The notes beneath the pieces were generated by a model. That model searched no databases and was not told the origin of the DNA. It saw only the letters and a program-made list of their open reading frames with translations. From Cryphonectria parasitica EP155 (Eukaryota > Ascomycota > Sordariomycetes > Diaporthales > Cryphonectriaceae): a stretch of 64,000 bases of DNA. The position numbers and the translations under genes are program-made. The stretch covers positions 186,001-250,000 of the forward strand of contig NW_024468916.1 of the NCBI RefSeq assembly GCF_011745365.1, given 5' to 3'. This document shows positions 41,394-53,753 of this stretch, piece by piece (the stretch's first letter is position 1; the number at the start of each line of letters is the position of its first letter).

Positions 41394-41876
41394 GAAGGTT
41401 ACACCAGCGCTGAGTAACCCCGGTTGGTCGTGCGGGCGTCCCATTGCGAGAAGACTACGGATCTCTCGGTCCTCTCTTGGCCTGCCTGCGAGGCAAGAAA
41501 AGTTTCCTGTGGCGGCTAGGATAAACCACACATGGCGGCATTCTTGAGGAGTAGAGATAGAAAGAAGGAAAGAGATGAAAAGAAGAGAGAAAAGAGAGAG
41601 AGGCAAAAAGCGCAAAGATCACACTATGATCATGCGTGTACTTTTGCTGCCACAGCGGGTCGTTGCGGAGGTGTCTCATCATGGTCACAGGCTTTCTTTT
41701 GAGAGTGATGGGACATCTAGTCCACAGAAAGTATGCTGAGAGCAGTATATTTGGGAGGTGAGTGTGGAGGCATCCGCGTCGTGACTCTCTTGGGCTCGTA
41801 TGACGAGCCAGTCAGTCTCCTGCCCTCATAAAAGCAGATGCGTTTTGACACCCTACACTGCAGCCACACGACTTAC
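41394..41876. other. Convergent 3' region
   Basis: Shared 3' flank of the proline-rich gene and GPI18. A purine-rich stretch (about 41560-41610) is present. No gene seen. Confidence 0.55.
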
Positions 41877-43598
41877 TCAGGCAGGTGGAAGAAAAGAGGC
41901 GAATAGAACGCCTTGTACACAAGAATACATGACCATAAATACCACAATCCCAATGCCAAGCTGCCTCGTCTTGGGTGCCCTCAGGCAAGCAGCCACCCAC
42001 CAGTACCATGCTGGGTATCCGGACGAGATTCGAGTGATGATCTGGACATGGGAGGACGTGAAGACCATAATGACGAGCAGAACCTGCGCGGCGGCCATGG
42101 ACCTCACGACGAGCTCCAATCGGGCGGTATCAACGCTCGGCCCGCCTGTCTGTTTCTTCTGGTAGTGGTGAGAGGAGGCCAGCCTTGACGCCTGGAAGAA
42201 GATGTCCTTGCCGCTCTTGCCCATGACGAATAGCATAGGTGCCGCAAGCGCGAACAGAGGGGCGTTGGACACGGTCCAGTACCGGAAGAGTCCATTGTTC
42301 CTGTTTAATAGAATACGATGAGCTTCGCCGATAATCTCGTGACGAACGATGTTACGACACAGCATGAGTGGAGAAGAAGAAAAAAATATACAGAATGGCA
42401 GTCAACGTACCAGTAGTGGCGCTGGACAAAGTTGTAGATGCTGGGCACGAGGCTGAGACACCAAGGCCGTGCTTCGGCTCCCGCTCCAGCCCCAGCCGAC
42501 CCAGTGCAATATATCCTGTAAGCTACAAACTGGGGCATGACAGAGCCAGCAGCGACAAGCACGCCGGAGAGGCCGAGTACGGCCAGTTTCCTGATGTGGC
42601 GGGGGGTGGTTCCGGGGCTGAGGTCCTCAACGAGATCGTATAGGGTGCGGAGGAACTCAACAGCGAACGGGGCGCCGTTGAGCAGGCCGTTTGTGCGAAA
42701 CACCGTGGCCAGGCCAAAGCTGACGGCGGCAAGCAGGGTCAGGACATCACCTGCGAGGGAGGAGGAGGACGAGGAGGGGAAAGCTTTCGATCCTGCTCCA
42801 GCCTCCGGGGCCGATACGGTGCAGCTCCGGACCAGAAGGAACCAGCCAACAAAGGACAAGAGGGCGAAGGGACTCTCGTTATAGGGAGCAAGCAGGAAGA
42901 GCCCAGCAGGAGACAGCACGTGGAGCAGAGCTGCCACAAGAGCCCAGGCGGAGTCGGCCCAAACCAGCAGGCCGAGGTGATAGAGGACCAGGACGGACAG
43001 GAGGTGACAAGTGTTTGTGAATACGACGCCGATCAGGGGCAGCAGATGAGCAGTGCCCGTGAGCGGGGAGGAACCGAGGAGGCCAAGCGAGGTCAAGGCT
43101 GGGGAGGCGTGTGTTAGCGAACGTTGGTGTGTGATCATCCGTAGGAGGGAGGAAACGAGCAGCAGTAGGAGGTGATGGTGATGACGATGATGGTGATGAT
43201 GCACTCATTCACTCATTCACTCACTCACCTTGGTTGAGAAGGGAGATGCAGGTGGGGAGGGCGGGGCCGAAAGCCCACTCCTGCTCAAACAAGTAGCCCC
43301 TCTCGGCAGCCTTGATGAAATAGATGGCATCCCAAGAGGTCAATCTGAAAGCCAGAGGAGGAAAGGACCCGCTGTTGTTGGTGCTGGTGTGGCTACTGGC
43401 TGTGTTGAGGTCCGAGCCAAGGCTGAGGAGGCTCGCGGATGAGTCGTATGTCGGACCGACCTGGCTGCCCGCAGCTATGGCCAGGAGGACAGCCTTCCAT
43501 GCCACGAATGCTGAGACTAGGATCAATGTGCTCCTGTGGTGGCCGCTGTCCTGCAGCAGGGCAGACCTAGAGGAAGAGGAGGTGATGGAGGATGCCAT
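41877..43598 (-). CDS. GPI18: GPI mannosyltransferase 2 (PIG-V / Gpi18)
   Basis: ER multi-spanning enzyme that adds the second mannose to the GPI anchor precursor. Exons 43598-43229, 43098-42411 and 42300-41877 join to 1482 nt (493 aa), the usual family size. Family signals: TM1 near 25-45 (LILVSAFVAWKAVLLAIA), the luminal motif LTSWDAIYFIKAAERGY (about 86-102) with its key Asp, QEWAFGPALP, then LLAPYNESPFALLSFVGW, FRTNGLLNG, and YNFVQRHYWNNGLFRYW, the last formed exactly across intron 2. Several further hydrophobic segments follow, with a C-terminal LGIGIVVFMVMYSCVQGVLF helix. It fits functionally with other cell-surface genes in the window but is not co-arranged with them. Confidence 0.95.
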
Positions 43599-46343
43599 GC
43601 CAGGCAGGGCGGTCGTTGTCGGTGATGGTGGGGGGTGTGGTTGATGTACTGCTATGGTGTAATATGACGATACACAGTCCAGTGGTAGCTATAGCTGCTA
43701 AGCCCACCAAAGCTACTGCCCGCAAGTACGTGTTTAGCCTGCCAAGACATATCAACACTGCTGCTGTCAGGCTATTTACAGGGGCTCGTCAGGGCTTGCC
43801 AACCGAGCGGGTCCTTTGGCCCACAAGAGTCCGGCTTGTTCCGACAGGGCAGAAGAAACAGTGTTGTAGGTCCCTGTTCCTTGTTTATTTTCCCTTGTAT
43901 TTCATCGTGAGAACCCATCCCAGGCGCCCACTCCACGCTATTTGACCTGCTGTACCATAGTACTGTACTGTAGCCCACAGGACCATGAGAGAGGACGTAA
44001 ACCAGCCCATCATTCCTTTCCACGTGCCTTCTCCAGTCACTTTCTCACCACGAATAGTCCATGGTATCAGTTCATGGCTCCACCGACGAGAATAAATTTT
44101 ATGGTTCATCACAATCATACTTTAGACTAGGATATTTAACACTGCCAACACTAATAAGGTCATTCATTACAGTCATGAACTCGTCGGCTCATCGGCTTGA
44201 GCGGCGGTCTGTTTGTGTTGGGCTATTCATTCATCCGTTCATTTTGTATTGTATTTTAGGGAATTGTTTCATACATGTGTGTGTTGGGCCCGGCCTGCAT
44301 CTCTACCGTAGGATCCTAAGCTAGGGTAGAGCTGCAAAACCAACAGCCTTGGGCGTTGTTCCTTTTTATTTTTCTGTTTTTGGGATGTCGATAAGGAAAT
44401 GAGGAGGGGTTTGTATTTTATTTTTGGATGCTGACAAGCTCGATTCATTTGATCAGGGTGTGGCGCGGTCCCTCGCGAGGGTCACACAAAGGGGGCATGA
44501 GGAAGATGACAAGTTGTTTGCGTGGGGCCTTGAAACGTGGTCCAAGGTTGTGGTGGAGTCTCTCTTGAAATCTCGAAATCTCCATTTTTAAAAGAAAGAA
44601 AAAGAAGAAAAGAAGAAGAAAGAAAAAATCGAAACATGGCAAAGCGCAGGCCAACCAAAGACCAACCCGCTCGCACACCCCACAGCCATGCAGATGCAGA
44701 TGCGGATGCGGATGCGGGATGCAGGCCTCGTCCGAGATCCCACCTCATCTGGCCTCGCCTGGCCTTACATCTCACCTCATACACACCCTCTCTCCCACCT
44801 CACCGCATCATCCTCTTTGTTTCCTCTTCTTGCTCTTCCTGTAGGCTTGCTTGGCCTGACACTACTACCCACTCATTCCCTTCCCCTGTACGTGTACATG
44901 TACGACCAGCACGGCACTGCACTGCATTTGCATTGCATAATGCTGCGTGCGCTGGACGCATCCGGGCCCAGCTGAACTAGTCAAGTTACTTAGCTAGTCA
45001 GTAAACTTAGTCCGTCCCACCAAGCTGAAGCTTTGCCGTCTTCAGTGCAGCCCCCCCCCTCCTTCCCTCTGATTTTCCACGATAATTTCACTACCGACAG
45101 CCCCCCGTCCTCAAACCAGAACAATTGAATAACAATAAAATAAACAAATACAGTACAGCAGCAACCATCCATCTCAACATTAGAGTAGAACGTCCCTAGT
45201 TATATGCCGTCTATTATGTAGTCCAGCACGTCCAGTAAAACTTGGTGAGGTTACCCTACCGAGTGATCCGAACAGAGCCGACGCGTGTGCTTTTGGGGTC
45301 ATCCCCGCTGTGCCTTCTCTTTGCGGGTAACTCTCGTTACTCTTAGGCTGCCATTCGTTAATCCTGACCCCCCTCCTCCCTTGCTCCTTCTCTTTCATTT
45401 CCAACCCCCCCCCCCGGAGCCTTCCTCTCCTCCTTCCCTCTCTTACTCTTTGACCCAGAGAATTCAAAAATATTAACATAGGCAACTCCGCATGCACACC
45501 TTGAACTATTAACATGGTAATTTCCTAAGCCACACCCGAACGCCTTCCTTCCCTTCCCCCTGCTCTCCCTAAGTACTTGCCGAAACAGGGCAACCTTTTA
45601 TATTGGTTCCGCCCCCGCCTTCGCTCGTCGTCGTCCTCCTCCAACATCTCCTCCACCCTCCATACCAGTCCTTTCATTCCAGTTTGGCCTTGTTTAGAGA
45701 CGAAAACTCAGGGACACGACCAAAATCATCATCTCTCGCTCTATGGCTCTTGCTGGGTCGTTCCCGACTGCGACTTACACGTGCTCTCTTCACCTCAATC
45801 GATCAAAAGAGAAAGAGACGACTGCGGAGCTTGTCTAGGCCTAGACTTATAAGTCAGTCAACCTAGACCAACAAGCTTCTTAGAAACCAAGACGCCAACG
45901 GGTGGGGAGTGGAAAGTCGGGCTCGCGACAAACTGCCGACGCCGATGCTCCGCCTGTCCTGTCAATTTTTTCTCTGAGAGAAGACGAGAGAAACGTGTGT
46001 CGCGAAGAAACGACAGGGGAGAAAGAAAAGAGAGAATAAAAGAAGGACAAGAGGGTCGCGAACCTCGTGGCTGGGCGGGAAAGCAAAGAGAGAGTGAGAG
46101 AAAGTGAGAGAGACTGGACAACAGCCTCGGCGCCGTCTTTTAGATTCGGAACCTCCGGACAGCATAGGTCACGCCTACCTCAGCCTGAACTTTGTTGTCT
46201 TCCTCAACTGTTCACCACAGCGACGGGTCGCCCATGCTACCCGTGCTGCCTTCTTCTTTCCTCGTGCTCCCCGTTCTCGACAGGAACTGATGCTAGGCTG
46301 AGGAGCTCGACCACCTCCTGCTCCTCGTCCTCTGTCCGTCAAC
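43599..46343. other. Large divergent intergenic region (2.7 kb)
   Basis: No supported gene. It includes a hexamer repeat of GATGCA/GATGCG type (about 44686-44716), C-runs at about 45052-45060 and 45408-45416, and a Ct-rich stretch likely to be a long 5' UTR of the next gene. Open frames at 44537-44980, 45577-45866 and 46067-46381 are low complexity and unconvincing. Confidence 0.55.
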
Positions 46344-48161
46344 ATGTTTTTGCATTCGGGAGCGTCCCTTCACGGGCATGAATACACCAACCCCCAGAGC
46401 CCTTACTCACAGCAACGCAAGAAGCCATTTCTACGATCAGCCCTTCCTGCACCCATATTACGGTCCAGCACGTCTGCCTCCCTCACGGACAGACCCTTCT
46501 CGCCCTCTTCAGCGCCCAAGAGGCCTGCCGTGAGGAGGAGGCCCGTCTCTGACGTCTATGTGCGTCCCATCTCGAACCTGCTCGCGGACGACCCGTCACG
46601 GACCTCTGCTCCCACGAGCCCCGTCGTTCGCTTCAAGGAACCGGATGTAGTGGACACCCCGTCATCTTCGTCCTCCTCCTACTTGTCTCCCATGGCCGAC
46701 GACGAGGACCCTTCCCTGTACGAGTCAGACGATACTTCACAGGCTACTTGCTCTACCCCCCGGCGCAGGCGTCGGAGGGCCACGCCCAGGAGCAGCACCA
46801 CGTACCTGCTGGCCCACCCGGCGCCCCGGCCTCTGTCCAAGAAGAAGCTGTTCAAGACCATCCGCCCCAGGCTGCTCCTCCAGCTCCAGGAGCTCGCCCC
46901 TAACCAGCGGCCCAGACCCACTATCGACGTCTTCCCGGCCGCTCTTCTTGCTGGACCGCTCGTCGCCGCCCGTTATATCCACCGGTGTCCGCGCCTGTTT
47001 GGTGTTCACGGCGAGCTAGGCCCCCGCGATTTGGTCCTGTTCCGGTCCGAGGACTACACTGCCAGCGACGACGACGGCGACGAGCAAGACGGCGACGCCA
47101 GCCGCCAGCAGCCTGTGGCCGTACTGAGCCCAGGCCGCGGTCCGGGTGACAACGGAGCGGTCGTGTTGGAGGATGGCACCGTGTGGACCTGGTCGAGCCT
47201 GAAGGGCTACTACGAGTTCGTGCATGTCGACAAGCACGGCATCACCGTCACTGTCAGATGGGTCAAGAGGAGTAGTGTCTCGTCTTCCTCCTCCAACAAG
47301 AGGCTCTCGAGCGGTACGGCCCCGTGGCCTGGCAGCCCATCATGTGCCTTACCTGGCTCGCCACCAGCACCGCCCGGCGATTCTACCGACCCGGATTATC
47401 GATACACATTCAGCATCATCAACCCCCTCGCCAGGCGGCATCCCATCCTGGCCACACTCACCCCACACTCTCTAGAGGTCTACAACGACTACACAACACC
47501 TTCGTCATCCTCGGGACGATATCCTCCCACCCGCCCCGTCAGCGGTGCGTGCGAACATGCCAAGGATCCGCCGTCCTCTCCGCTCTCCTTCGAAGAACCT
47601 CCTTCCCGCCGCGAGACCCACCCCGTTGATGAGGAGATCAAGAACCTCATCAGGGTGACGGGCCTGTGGCTGGCCATGCGCCTCGGCCCAGCCGTCGACG
47701 TCCTCAACCCCGAAGCCTCCCCCGAAACCCCTCTCCCGCCGCCGCCGCCGCCGCCGCCGCAGCAGCAGCAGCAGCAGCAACAGCAAGACCCAGCGCTGGC
47801 AAGTGCACCGACCCCTAGCCTTCGCTCATCCACCACTCTGCCGCGGAGACAAACGACCACAGCCATCGGCAGCACCTCGCCGTCCATGCACTCGAGAGGA
47901 AGTCTGAGGAGGGCCATGAGCACGGGCGCAGCCTTCATGATGCAGAGGAAGAGGCGGCAGGAACATGCGCCCAGCGCGCCCAGCAGCGATACCGCACTGG
48001 TGGCGGGCAAAATCACGGCCATGGAGACCCCGAGGGAGGACGATGAAGGGATAGTGGATCCTTCTACTCCTCCTCCCGCCGGCGCTGCAGCGGTTTCTGC
48101 GGGCGGTACTGCAGCGAAACAGGCCCGGAGGGTGAGCTGGTTCAAGAGGTTGACGCATTAG
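46344..48161 (+). CDS. Conserved hypothetical protein with polyPro-polyGln tract, 605 aa
   Basis: Single exon starting MFLHSGASLHGHEYTNPQSP. I recall proteins with this opening (LRSALPAPILRSSTSASL) in other ascomycetes, but no function. The N-terminal 150 residues are Ser/Pro/Arg-rich. A folded-looking middle (about 165-390) has SKKKLFKTIRPRLLLQLQEL, AARYIHRCPRLFG, DGTVWTWSSLKGYYEFVHVD, and FSIINPLARRHPILATLTP ending in SLEVYNDY. A helix (about 430-455, EIKNLIRVTGLWLAMRLGP) follows. Then comes a run of 8 Pro and 9 Gln (about 466-484) encoded by CCG and CAG repeats. The C-terminus is basic (RRVSWFKRLTH). No signal peptide or TM. Possibly a regulatory or scaffold protein; no function is claimed. 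Confidence 0.78.
   Translation: MFLHSGASLHGHEYTNPQSPYSQQRKKPFLRSALPAPILRSSTSASLTDRPFSPSSAPKRPAVRRRPVSDVYVRPISNLLADDPSRTSAPTSPVVRFKEPDVVDTPSSSSSSYLSPMADDEDPSLYESDDTSQATCSTPRRRRRRATPRSSTTYLLAHPAPRPLSKKKLFKTIRPRLLLQLQELAPNQRPRPTIDVFPAALLAGPLVAARYIHRCPRLFGVHGELGPRDLVLFRSEDYTASDDDGDEQDGDASRQQPVAVLSPGRGPGDNGAVVLEDGTVWTWSSLKGYYEFVHVDKHGITVTVRWVKRSSVSSSSSNKRLSSGTAPWPGSPSCALPGSPPAPPGDSTDPDYRYTFSIINPLARRHPILATLTPHSLEVYNDYTTPSSSSGRYPPTRPVSGACEHAKDPPSSPLSFEEPPSRRETHPVDEEIKNLIRVTGLWLAMRLGPAVDVLNPEASPETPLPPPPPPPPQQQQQQQQQDPALASAPTPSLRSSTTLPRRQTTTAIGSTSPSMHSRGSLRRAMSTGAAFMMQRKRRQEHAPSAPSSDTALVAGKITAMETPREDDEGIVDPSTPPPAGAAAVSAGGTAAKQARRVSWFKRLTH
47735..47785 (+). repeat. CCG/CAG triplet repeat encoding polyPro-polyGln
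   Basis: In-frame CCG run (about 47741-47759) followed by a CAG/CAA run (about 47760-47786). Such tracts vary in length between fungal isolates, so this is a likely polymorphic site. Confidence 0.7.
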
Positions 48162-48871
48162 ATGTGCTTGTGCTGTTGAATGCGACCTTTAATAAGGACC
48201 ACCGCTCCAATGAAAGAAATCAATCAAGAAATTGTAACATCATCTCAAAGCTCAAGAACCTTTGCTCGAGTGTCCTTGCCAGACTGTGATTTGATGGTAG
48301 AAGGCGAAAACAGAGATCAAAAATCATGCTGTCTCATCATCCCAACTCAATGTGTGTGTATTCCCTTGACCACCACAGATGCTATTAGAATTAAGAACAC
48401 GCTACGCTACACGCTCATATGCAGAACCTTTGCTTAGGCATGTGCAGCATTGCCAGCCCCGTCCAGCTTCTTCTTCATTCCCCGTAAGAGCCATCTTCTT
48501 GTTATCCTGCCCCATCAACCCATCCATGCTCAAACAAAGGGGAAAACTTCTTCATATCATTCAACTTTAGATGTCAGGGTTTGGTGAACCCCTTGTGCCT
48601 CTTAGGCAGAAGTGAAAGAAAAGAAATGAAAGGGGGGAAAAAATAATCAAGCCATCAAAAAGTGACGGTGGCTATCTCGTCTTGAGACCGTACGTGCCCG
48701 CTCCCCCAATATTTCCCCATCTTCACGTAGAACATACTCGAGCTTATGCGTGAGAGGCCATTCCTTCTTCAGAGCCAATCTATCTGCTGACTCACGAAGT
48801 GAAAGCTCCGAAGCATGGAAGGCTTGGGGGGAAGGTGGGGTTGGGGAGCTGCGGCGCGCTTCTCCATCTAT
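48162..48871. other. Convergent 3' region before KIN1
   Basis: Shared 3' flanks of the 46.3-kb gene and KIN1, with no supported gene. An A/G-rich run lies at about 48615-48650. Confidence 0.55.
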
Positions 48872-51800
48872 CTATAACCGTAACTCCTTCAAGATCTGGT
48901 CCGCCATGTTCTTGAACTGCCACGTGTTCCCAGCCATGCGTTTGAACTGGATCCCATGCAGGCTAATGACCGGCACCTTGACAATAAAGATTTCAAACTC
49001 CAGCACCATGTTGCCCCCAAGGTCGCTCTGCACCTGCGTGCTCGTGTCGCCCACAGGCCGCCGGGAGGAGTGCCCATGATCTCGGGACATGTCGATCTCG
49101 GACAGGTCTGAATTGCTGTTGCTGCGGTCTTCGCGGGTTCGGCCCGGCGTCCGTGGTGTTCTAGGCTGAGGCGGCGGCGCGTCCAGGTCCCGTAGCTCAT
49201 CTGTTCGCTCGCCTCTGAGACCAAAACTGAAGCGTCTCTTGTGGCCAGGCAGCGTAGGGCTGTTGGGCGGATCGGTCACCTTGTTGAGGTCGATACTCGG
49301 GCTGTGGACGCAGCGGAAACCGCCCCGAATCTCGCTGTAGTCCACGCCAAGCTGCTTCAGCACGCGCTTGACCTCAGCCCTGATCTCTGACACCGGCCTC
49401 GTCGATGTCGTGCTGACGCTGAAGAGCCCCTTGAGAAACACGGGCTTTGCGAGGTCCGGGTCGTCTAGCCTCTCGTTGGAGAGGCCGCTCTGGTCAGCCA
49501 CCTCTTGGTCTGTCTCTTCAGGAACGTTGGCCTCCCGCTGCTCCTCGCGCCTCGCACGCCGCGCCTGGATGCTCTCACGCCTGGCATGGCCCAGCGACTT
49601 GGCCCGCATGGAGACGGATCGCGAGGCCGAGGCCGTCTTGTTCTCAGCCTGCACTCTAGGCCGCTCCGTGGACTGGTCTGACCCGCTCGTCGGCGGCGGC
49701 TCCTTCACCTCGGTTCCTGAGCCCATCGTCCTCTTTCTGCGGAACTCTGCCGAGTTGACACTGGTAGATCGCCCAAGGCCTTTTTTCTGGCCTTGTGTGC
49801 TGCCGCCGGCCGAGAGGGGCGGGCTGAGCAGTTCGCTGTGGTGTGGCTGGCTACTTCCTGAGCGGAGACGTGGGTTGGAGCCATCGTCTCTGTCGCGCCT
49901 CGAGCGCCTGATGCTGAAAGATTTCCGAGGTGGTATGCCTGGTACAGGCGGCTGTTCTGATGGAGAGTGGACATGGACTTGAGGCGGATATGATCGGTCC
50001 TTCTCCAAGCGCTCCGGCTCCTTGCGGCGTCTTGTAGAGAACCTACGCAGGATTCCTGCCGCGGCGCTCTCCTTCTTGTCGGGCTTCTCTGTGGATGGTT
50101 CGGGGGCCATAGCGGCCTTGGGCGACAAGAGTGTCTTGTCAGGGACATCATCCTCTCCATGGGTCCGCGCTCTTGGCCTCGTCCTGCCGCCAGTCGCCTT
50201 TTCACCTGGCATCTCGTACGCGGAAGAGTTGGTGTGAGCTTCGGCAGGGGGGGCAATCTCGGGGAGCGGGTCTTTCTCCTTCTGGGCAGGCGGCTGTGTC
50301 GTTGAAGACAGGGTGGGAACGATATCCACGCGCTCCCTGTCCTGCTTCTCCCTGACCAGGTAGTAGATTGACAGGAGCGGGCTGAAGGCGTTCAGCGGAT
50401 CGTTGCCCACCTGCAGAGCTTCGCTGCTGGGTGCAGTCAGCGTGTCCCTGCTGCTAATCGAATTGCGCCTCTTGTAGAAATCAAAAACCCCTCTCTTCTT
50501 ATCCGCATCCCGCGCTGGCTGGGGCGTATCCTTCTCCAGCAAATAAGCGCGGACACCACGCTGATACTCTTCTGTCTCGATCAGCCGCGTCAACTGCGCC
50601 TTGATGACCTCTGGTGACCCAAAGTTGAAGCCAGTCATGGCGTTGATCACCTCCTGGTCCAGTGGGAGAGTGATGGGTTCCCGACGGGGTAGGTAGTTAT
50701 CGGGAGGGCTGTTATAGCCTTTGTTCATCCAAGGATGGGACATGACCTCGGCCATGGTGGCGCGCTGCTTGGGGTCGGTGACGAGCATGCGGGACAGGAG
50801 GTTCTTACACTCTGTATGTGTGTGCATGGACAAACATTAGCTGGCGTTCTATGGTATATATATATATATGAACAAACAATAGACTCGTTGTGGGATAGAT
50901 AGTCTTACCGCTGGACAGCCAGTTTGGATAATCCACCAAACCCTTCTTGATCTTTGCGTGCAGCGCAGGCATGCTCTGGTCATCAAATGGCACCTTTCCA
51001 CAGACGAGGACGTAGAGGACAATGCCAAAGCTCCACACGTCGACCTCGGGGCCGGTATATGCCCGGGCCTGGAGCAGCTCGGGAGCAGCAAAGTAGAGGC
51101 TTCCGCAGAAGGTCTTGAGGTGATTGCGCGGGGAAAAGAGATTGCTCAGGCCAAAGTCAATAATCTTGATGTCGCCGGTCTTGCTGATGAGAATGTTCTC
51201 GATCTTGAGATCACGGTGGACGATGCTATTCCTGTGGCAGTAATCGAGAGCACTGGCAATCTGACGGCTGAACTTCCTGGCCTGCTTCTCCTTGAGCTTT
51301 CCGTGGGAGATAATGTAGTCGAGCATCTGGCCGCCGTTGACGTATTCGAACAGCATGTACCAATGATAGTTTGTCCTCACCACGTCGCGCAGCCCACATA
51401 TGTACGGGTGATTGAGCAGCGTGACGATGGCAGCCTCCCTGGCGGTCCTAATCTCCTTGGAATGATCGTTTCGTTCCTTGTCCGCACGGCCGTGGTGGGC
51501 ATCGTCGGCAGAGCTTCTCGGGATGATCTTGCATGCAACCTGTGACACGAGAGAGAAGGCGGTGGATTGTTAGTTCGTCTTTCGCGCCAGACACACGCAT
51601 ACAGACATGCATACGGACATGCATGCATGTGGCATGCACGGCATGCAGGACGGGTGTTTTTTGGAGAACTTGCCTGTTCGCTGCTATCCTCCTTCTTGGC
51701 CAGCTTGACCTTGCCCATGCTGCCAGCGCCAATGGTCTTGCCTAGGATCCATTTCCCAGATTGTGTAGGTATAGTAGTGCGTGATCTGGCCTTGGTTGCG

Positions 51801-51880
51801 GACCCAGAAGCTCGAGGATCAGCAACCGCTGGGGGTTGGACGGGAGCAGGCCCGGCATTTTGAGCAACAGCGCTGGCCAT
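48872..51880 (-). CDS. KIN1: KIN1/KIN2-type (MARK/PAR-1) serine/threonine kinase
   Basis: Polarity and cell-wall kinase of the CAMKL group. Exons 51880-51674, 51539-50909 and 50811-48872 join to 2778 nt (925 aa). The kinase domain has [20 protein letters not shown] with the ATP-binding Lys at the start of exon 2, [12 protein letters not shown] (about 172), DFGLSNLF and the activation loop [16 protein letters not shown]. After [10 protein letters not shown] comes a long Ser/Pro/Arg-rich linker containing the conserved [14 protein letters not shown]1 domain closes the protein (about 750-925: [20 protein letters not shown], then [20 protein letters not shown] and [10 protein letters not shown]) and binds acidic phospholipids in this family. 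Intron 1 is a GC-AG intron (donor GCAAGT). The start [13 protein letters not shown] is supported by a short disordered leader typical of fungal Kin1. Confidence 0.95.
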
Positions 51881-53753
51881 TTCTGCTGATGTGGAAAGTG
51901 ATGTTGTCGAGAGGTGGTGGGCTGTAATGTCGATGAGGTCAAGAGAAGATGACGAGTCCCTCTCGGGGGAGAGAGTGGGAGGGGGGTCGGGATCTCGATG
52001 CCTTGTCTCGGCTGGTGCTTCGTCGTCGGCAGCACTGAGGATGGGTTATGCTTGTGCGCTCATGCTCGTACTATGGACTGAGTAAGGCCTGTTGCTGATG
52101 TTGTGAAGGTGCTCGCAGCAGGGGAAGAAAGAAAAAGAAAAAGGAGGATAGGAGGTCTGAGGCAGGTTCGGTTGGGCTGGATCAGGCGCAGACGTGACTG
52201 GTATTGGGCAAGTAGACAGAATGGCACAGCGTCGTGTTCTCAGCAAAGAAGCGGTGGTATGTTCAGAGCCAACAGGAACTCAAGCTGGGGGAGCAGGACT
52301 TGTTTCAAGACGTGACAGAGATGAATGAGGTTTGTCTGCCGAGGTTGCAGGTCCTGTTGTCTGGCCGGCCACAAGAAAGGTAGCACAGTAAGGAGGTTTG
52401 GGGGGGGTTTTTTTGTTACAGAAAAAAAAGGGAGTTCGCGAAACCTTGGCCCCTACCACGATGAGAGGGTAAGTTTCCCTTCGAGGTGCAGTTGGGGTTG
52501 GGTCAGGTTGCAGTCAGGATTCAACAAGGTTGGCAGTCAACTGGGACTACGCAAATTGATACTGCAGTTTAGGTGGCCTACTATGGTAGGCCTGGGCAGT
52601 AGGCAGTCCACAGGGCTTCTTGGTTGGTGAGCAAGGGGGGGTTGGGGTTGCCCGATGGAGCGCAAGCCTGCTGGATGGTTGATTCAGACAGGGGAGCCTT
52701 GGTATAGCGTAATAGTGCAGGTTGAAAATGTTCCAAACGTCATTCTCCACTACTACAGTGGAGGAAATGATGCTAAGCAGACGACAGATAGATGCTTTGA
52801 TAAGTCCTTGAGCAGTTATAAGAAGAAATGCCAGTCATGCAGTCACTTGAATTATACTAAGCACTGAATCTTTGAGCTGGAGAAGGGCAGTCGGGGAAGA
52901 CAAAAGTGACAAGGGCTGTGTTAGACTTGGGGGCCATCGGCGCTTCTGACGAAGTCAAGAGGACAGACATGCTTTCTTGCTTTTTCTCTAGAATTAGGTT
53001 AGTGAAATTGAATTTGAAAAAAAGTAGCGGCTGGTTCATTTTACTGCATCATCCAGCCTCTAGTTGGTCACTTGTGCTCCAGGTTCCCCCCGGAGCAGGG
53101 GAAGGAGAGGACTGGCTACCTTTGCCCAGTGAACTTCCATAAATACTCATGGGAATTCTACATTTATCCATTCTCTATAATGGGAAGATCTTGCTACTTG
53201 CACCGCTGGATCGCTATCAACCAACCATTATGGAATTCTGAGCCTGGCGAGGAGAAGGCCGATTCAGATCTTTCTTCTGGATTCATTTAAGTTAGTCAAG
53301 TCACTGTGTATATGCCCAGTTCAATGTGGAGTCTATTTCTTTGGGCCGTCTCTTAACGTATAAGCAGAAAGCAATGTATTTTTACAGATACATATAGCAT
53401 GCTTCCTTGGTTTCCTCTCAGCTATGGGATGAACAAAGATCATCAATCAATCAGCCTTACCAAGACTTCCTTGCAGCGAGGTGGGGTTTCAGAGCTTCTT
53501 CTGAGTCAGGACCTGGGGGCAGCCCGTGCGCGTCAACTCTGGGGTCTACGCGGCGCTAAATTGGTCCATTCAAACCCCTGTCTGGCACCTGGAAACCTCA
53601 CTGCAGCACATATAGGAATTTATCTACTTGGCAACCTCCAACAGCATTAAAGACAGTGACAACAGCACATGGACACACCCACACATTTACTGCAGACAGA
53701 TACTTACCTCTAAAGTAATCCTGCAATACACACTCCTTAAGCTGGGTTTCCAC
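51881..53753. other. Divergent intergenic region (KIN1 / GPATCH1-like)
   Basis: About 1.9 kb, presumably with a long KIN1 5' UTR (pyrimidine-rich on its strand) and both promoters. T/A homopolymers occur near 52408-52431. No gene seen. Confidence 0.55.

Noticed and set aside
44537..46121. Several 60-147 codon frames upstream of the 46.3-kb gene
   Set aside because: Ser/Leu/Pro or Arg/Lys-rich translations caused by CT-rich DNA; no homology-type motif recognised.
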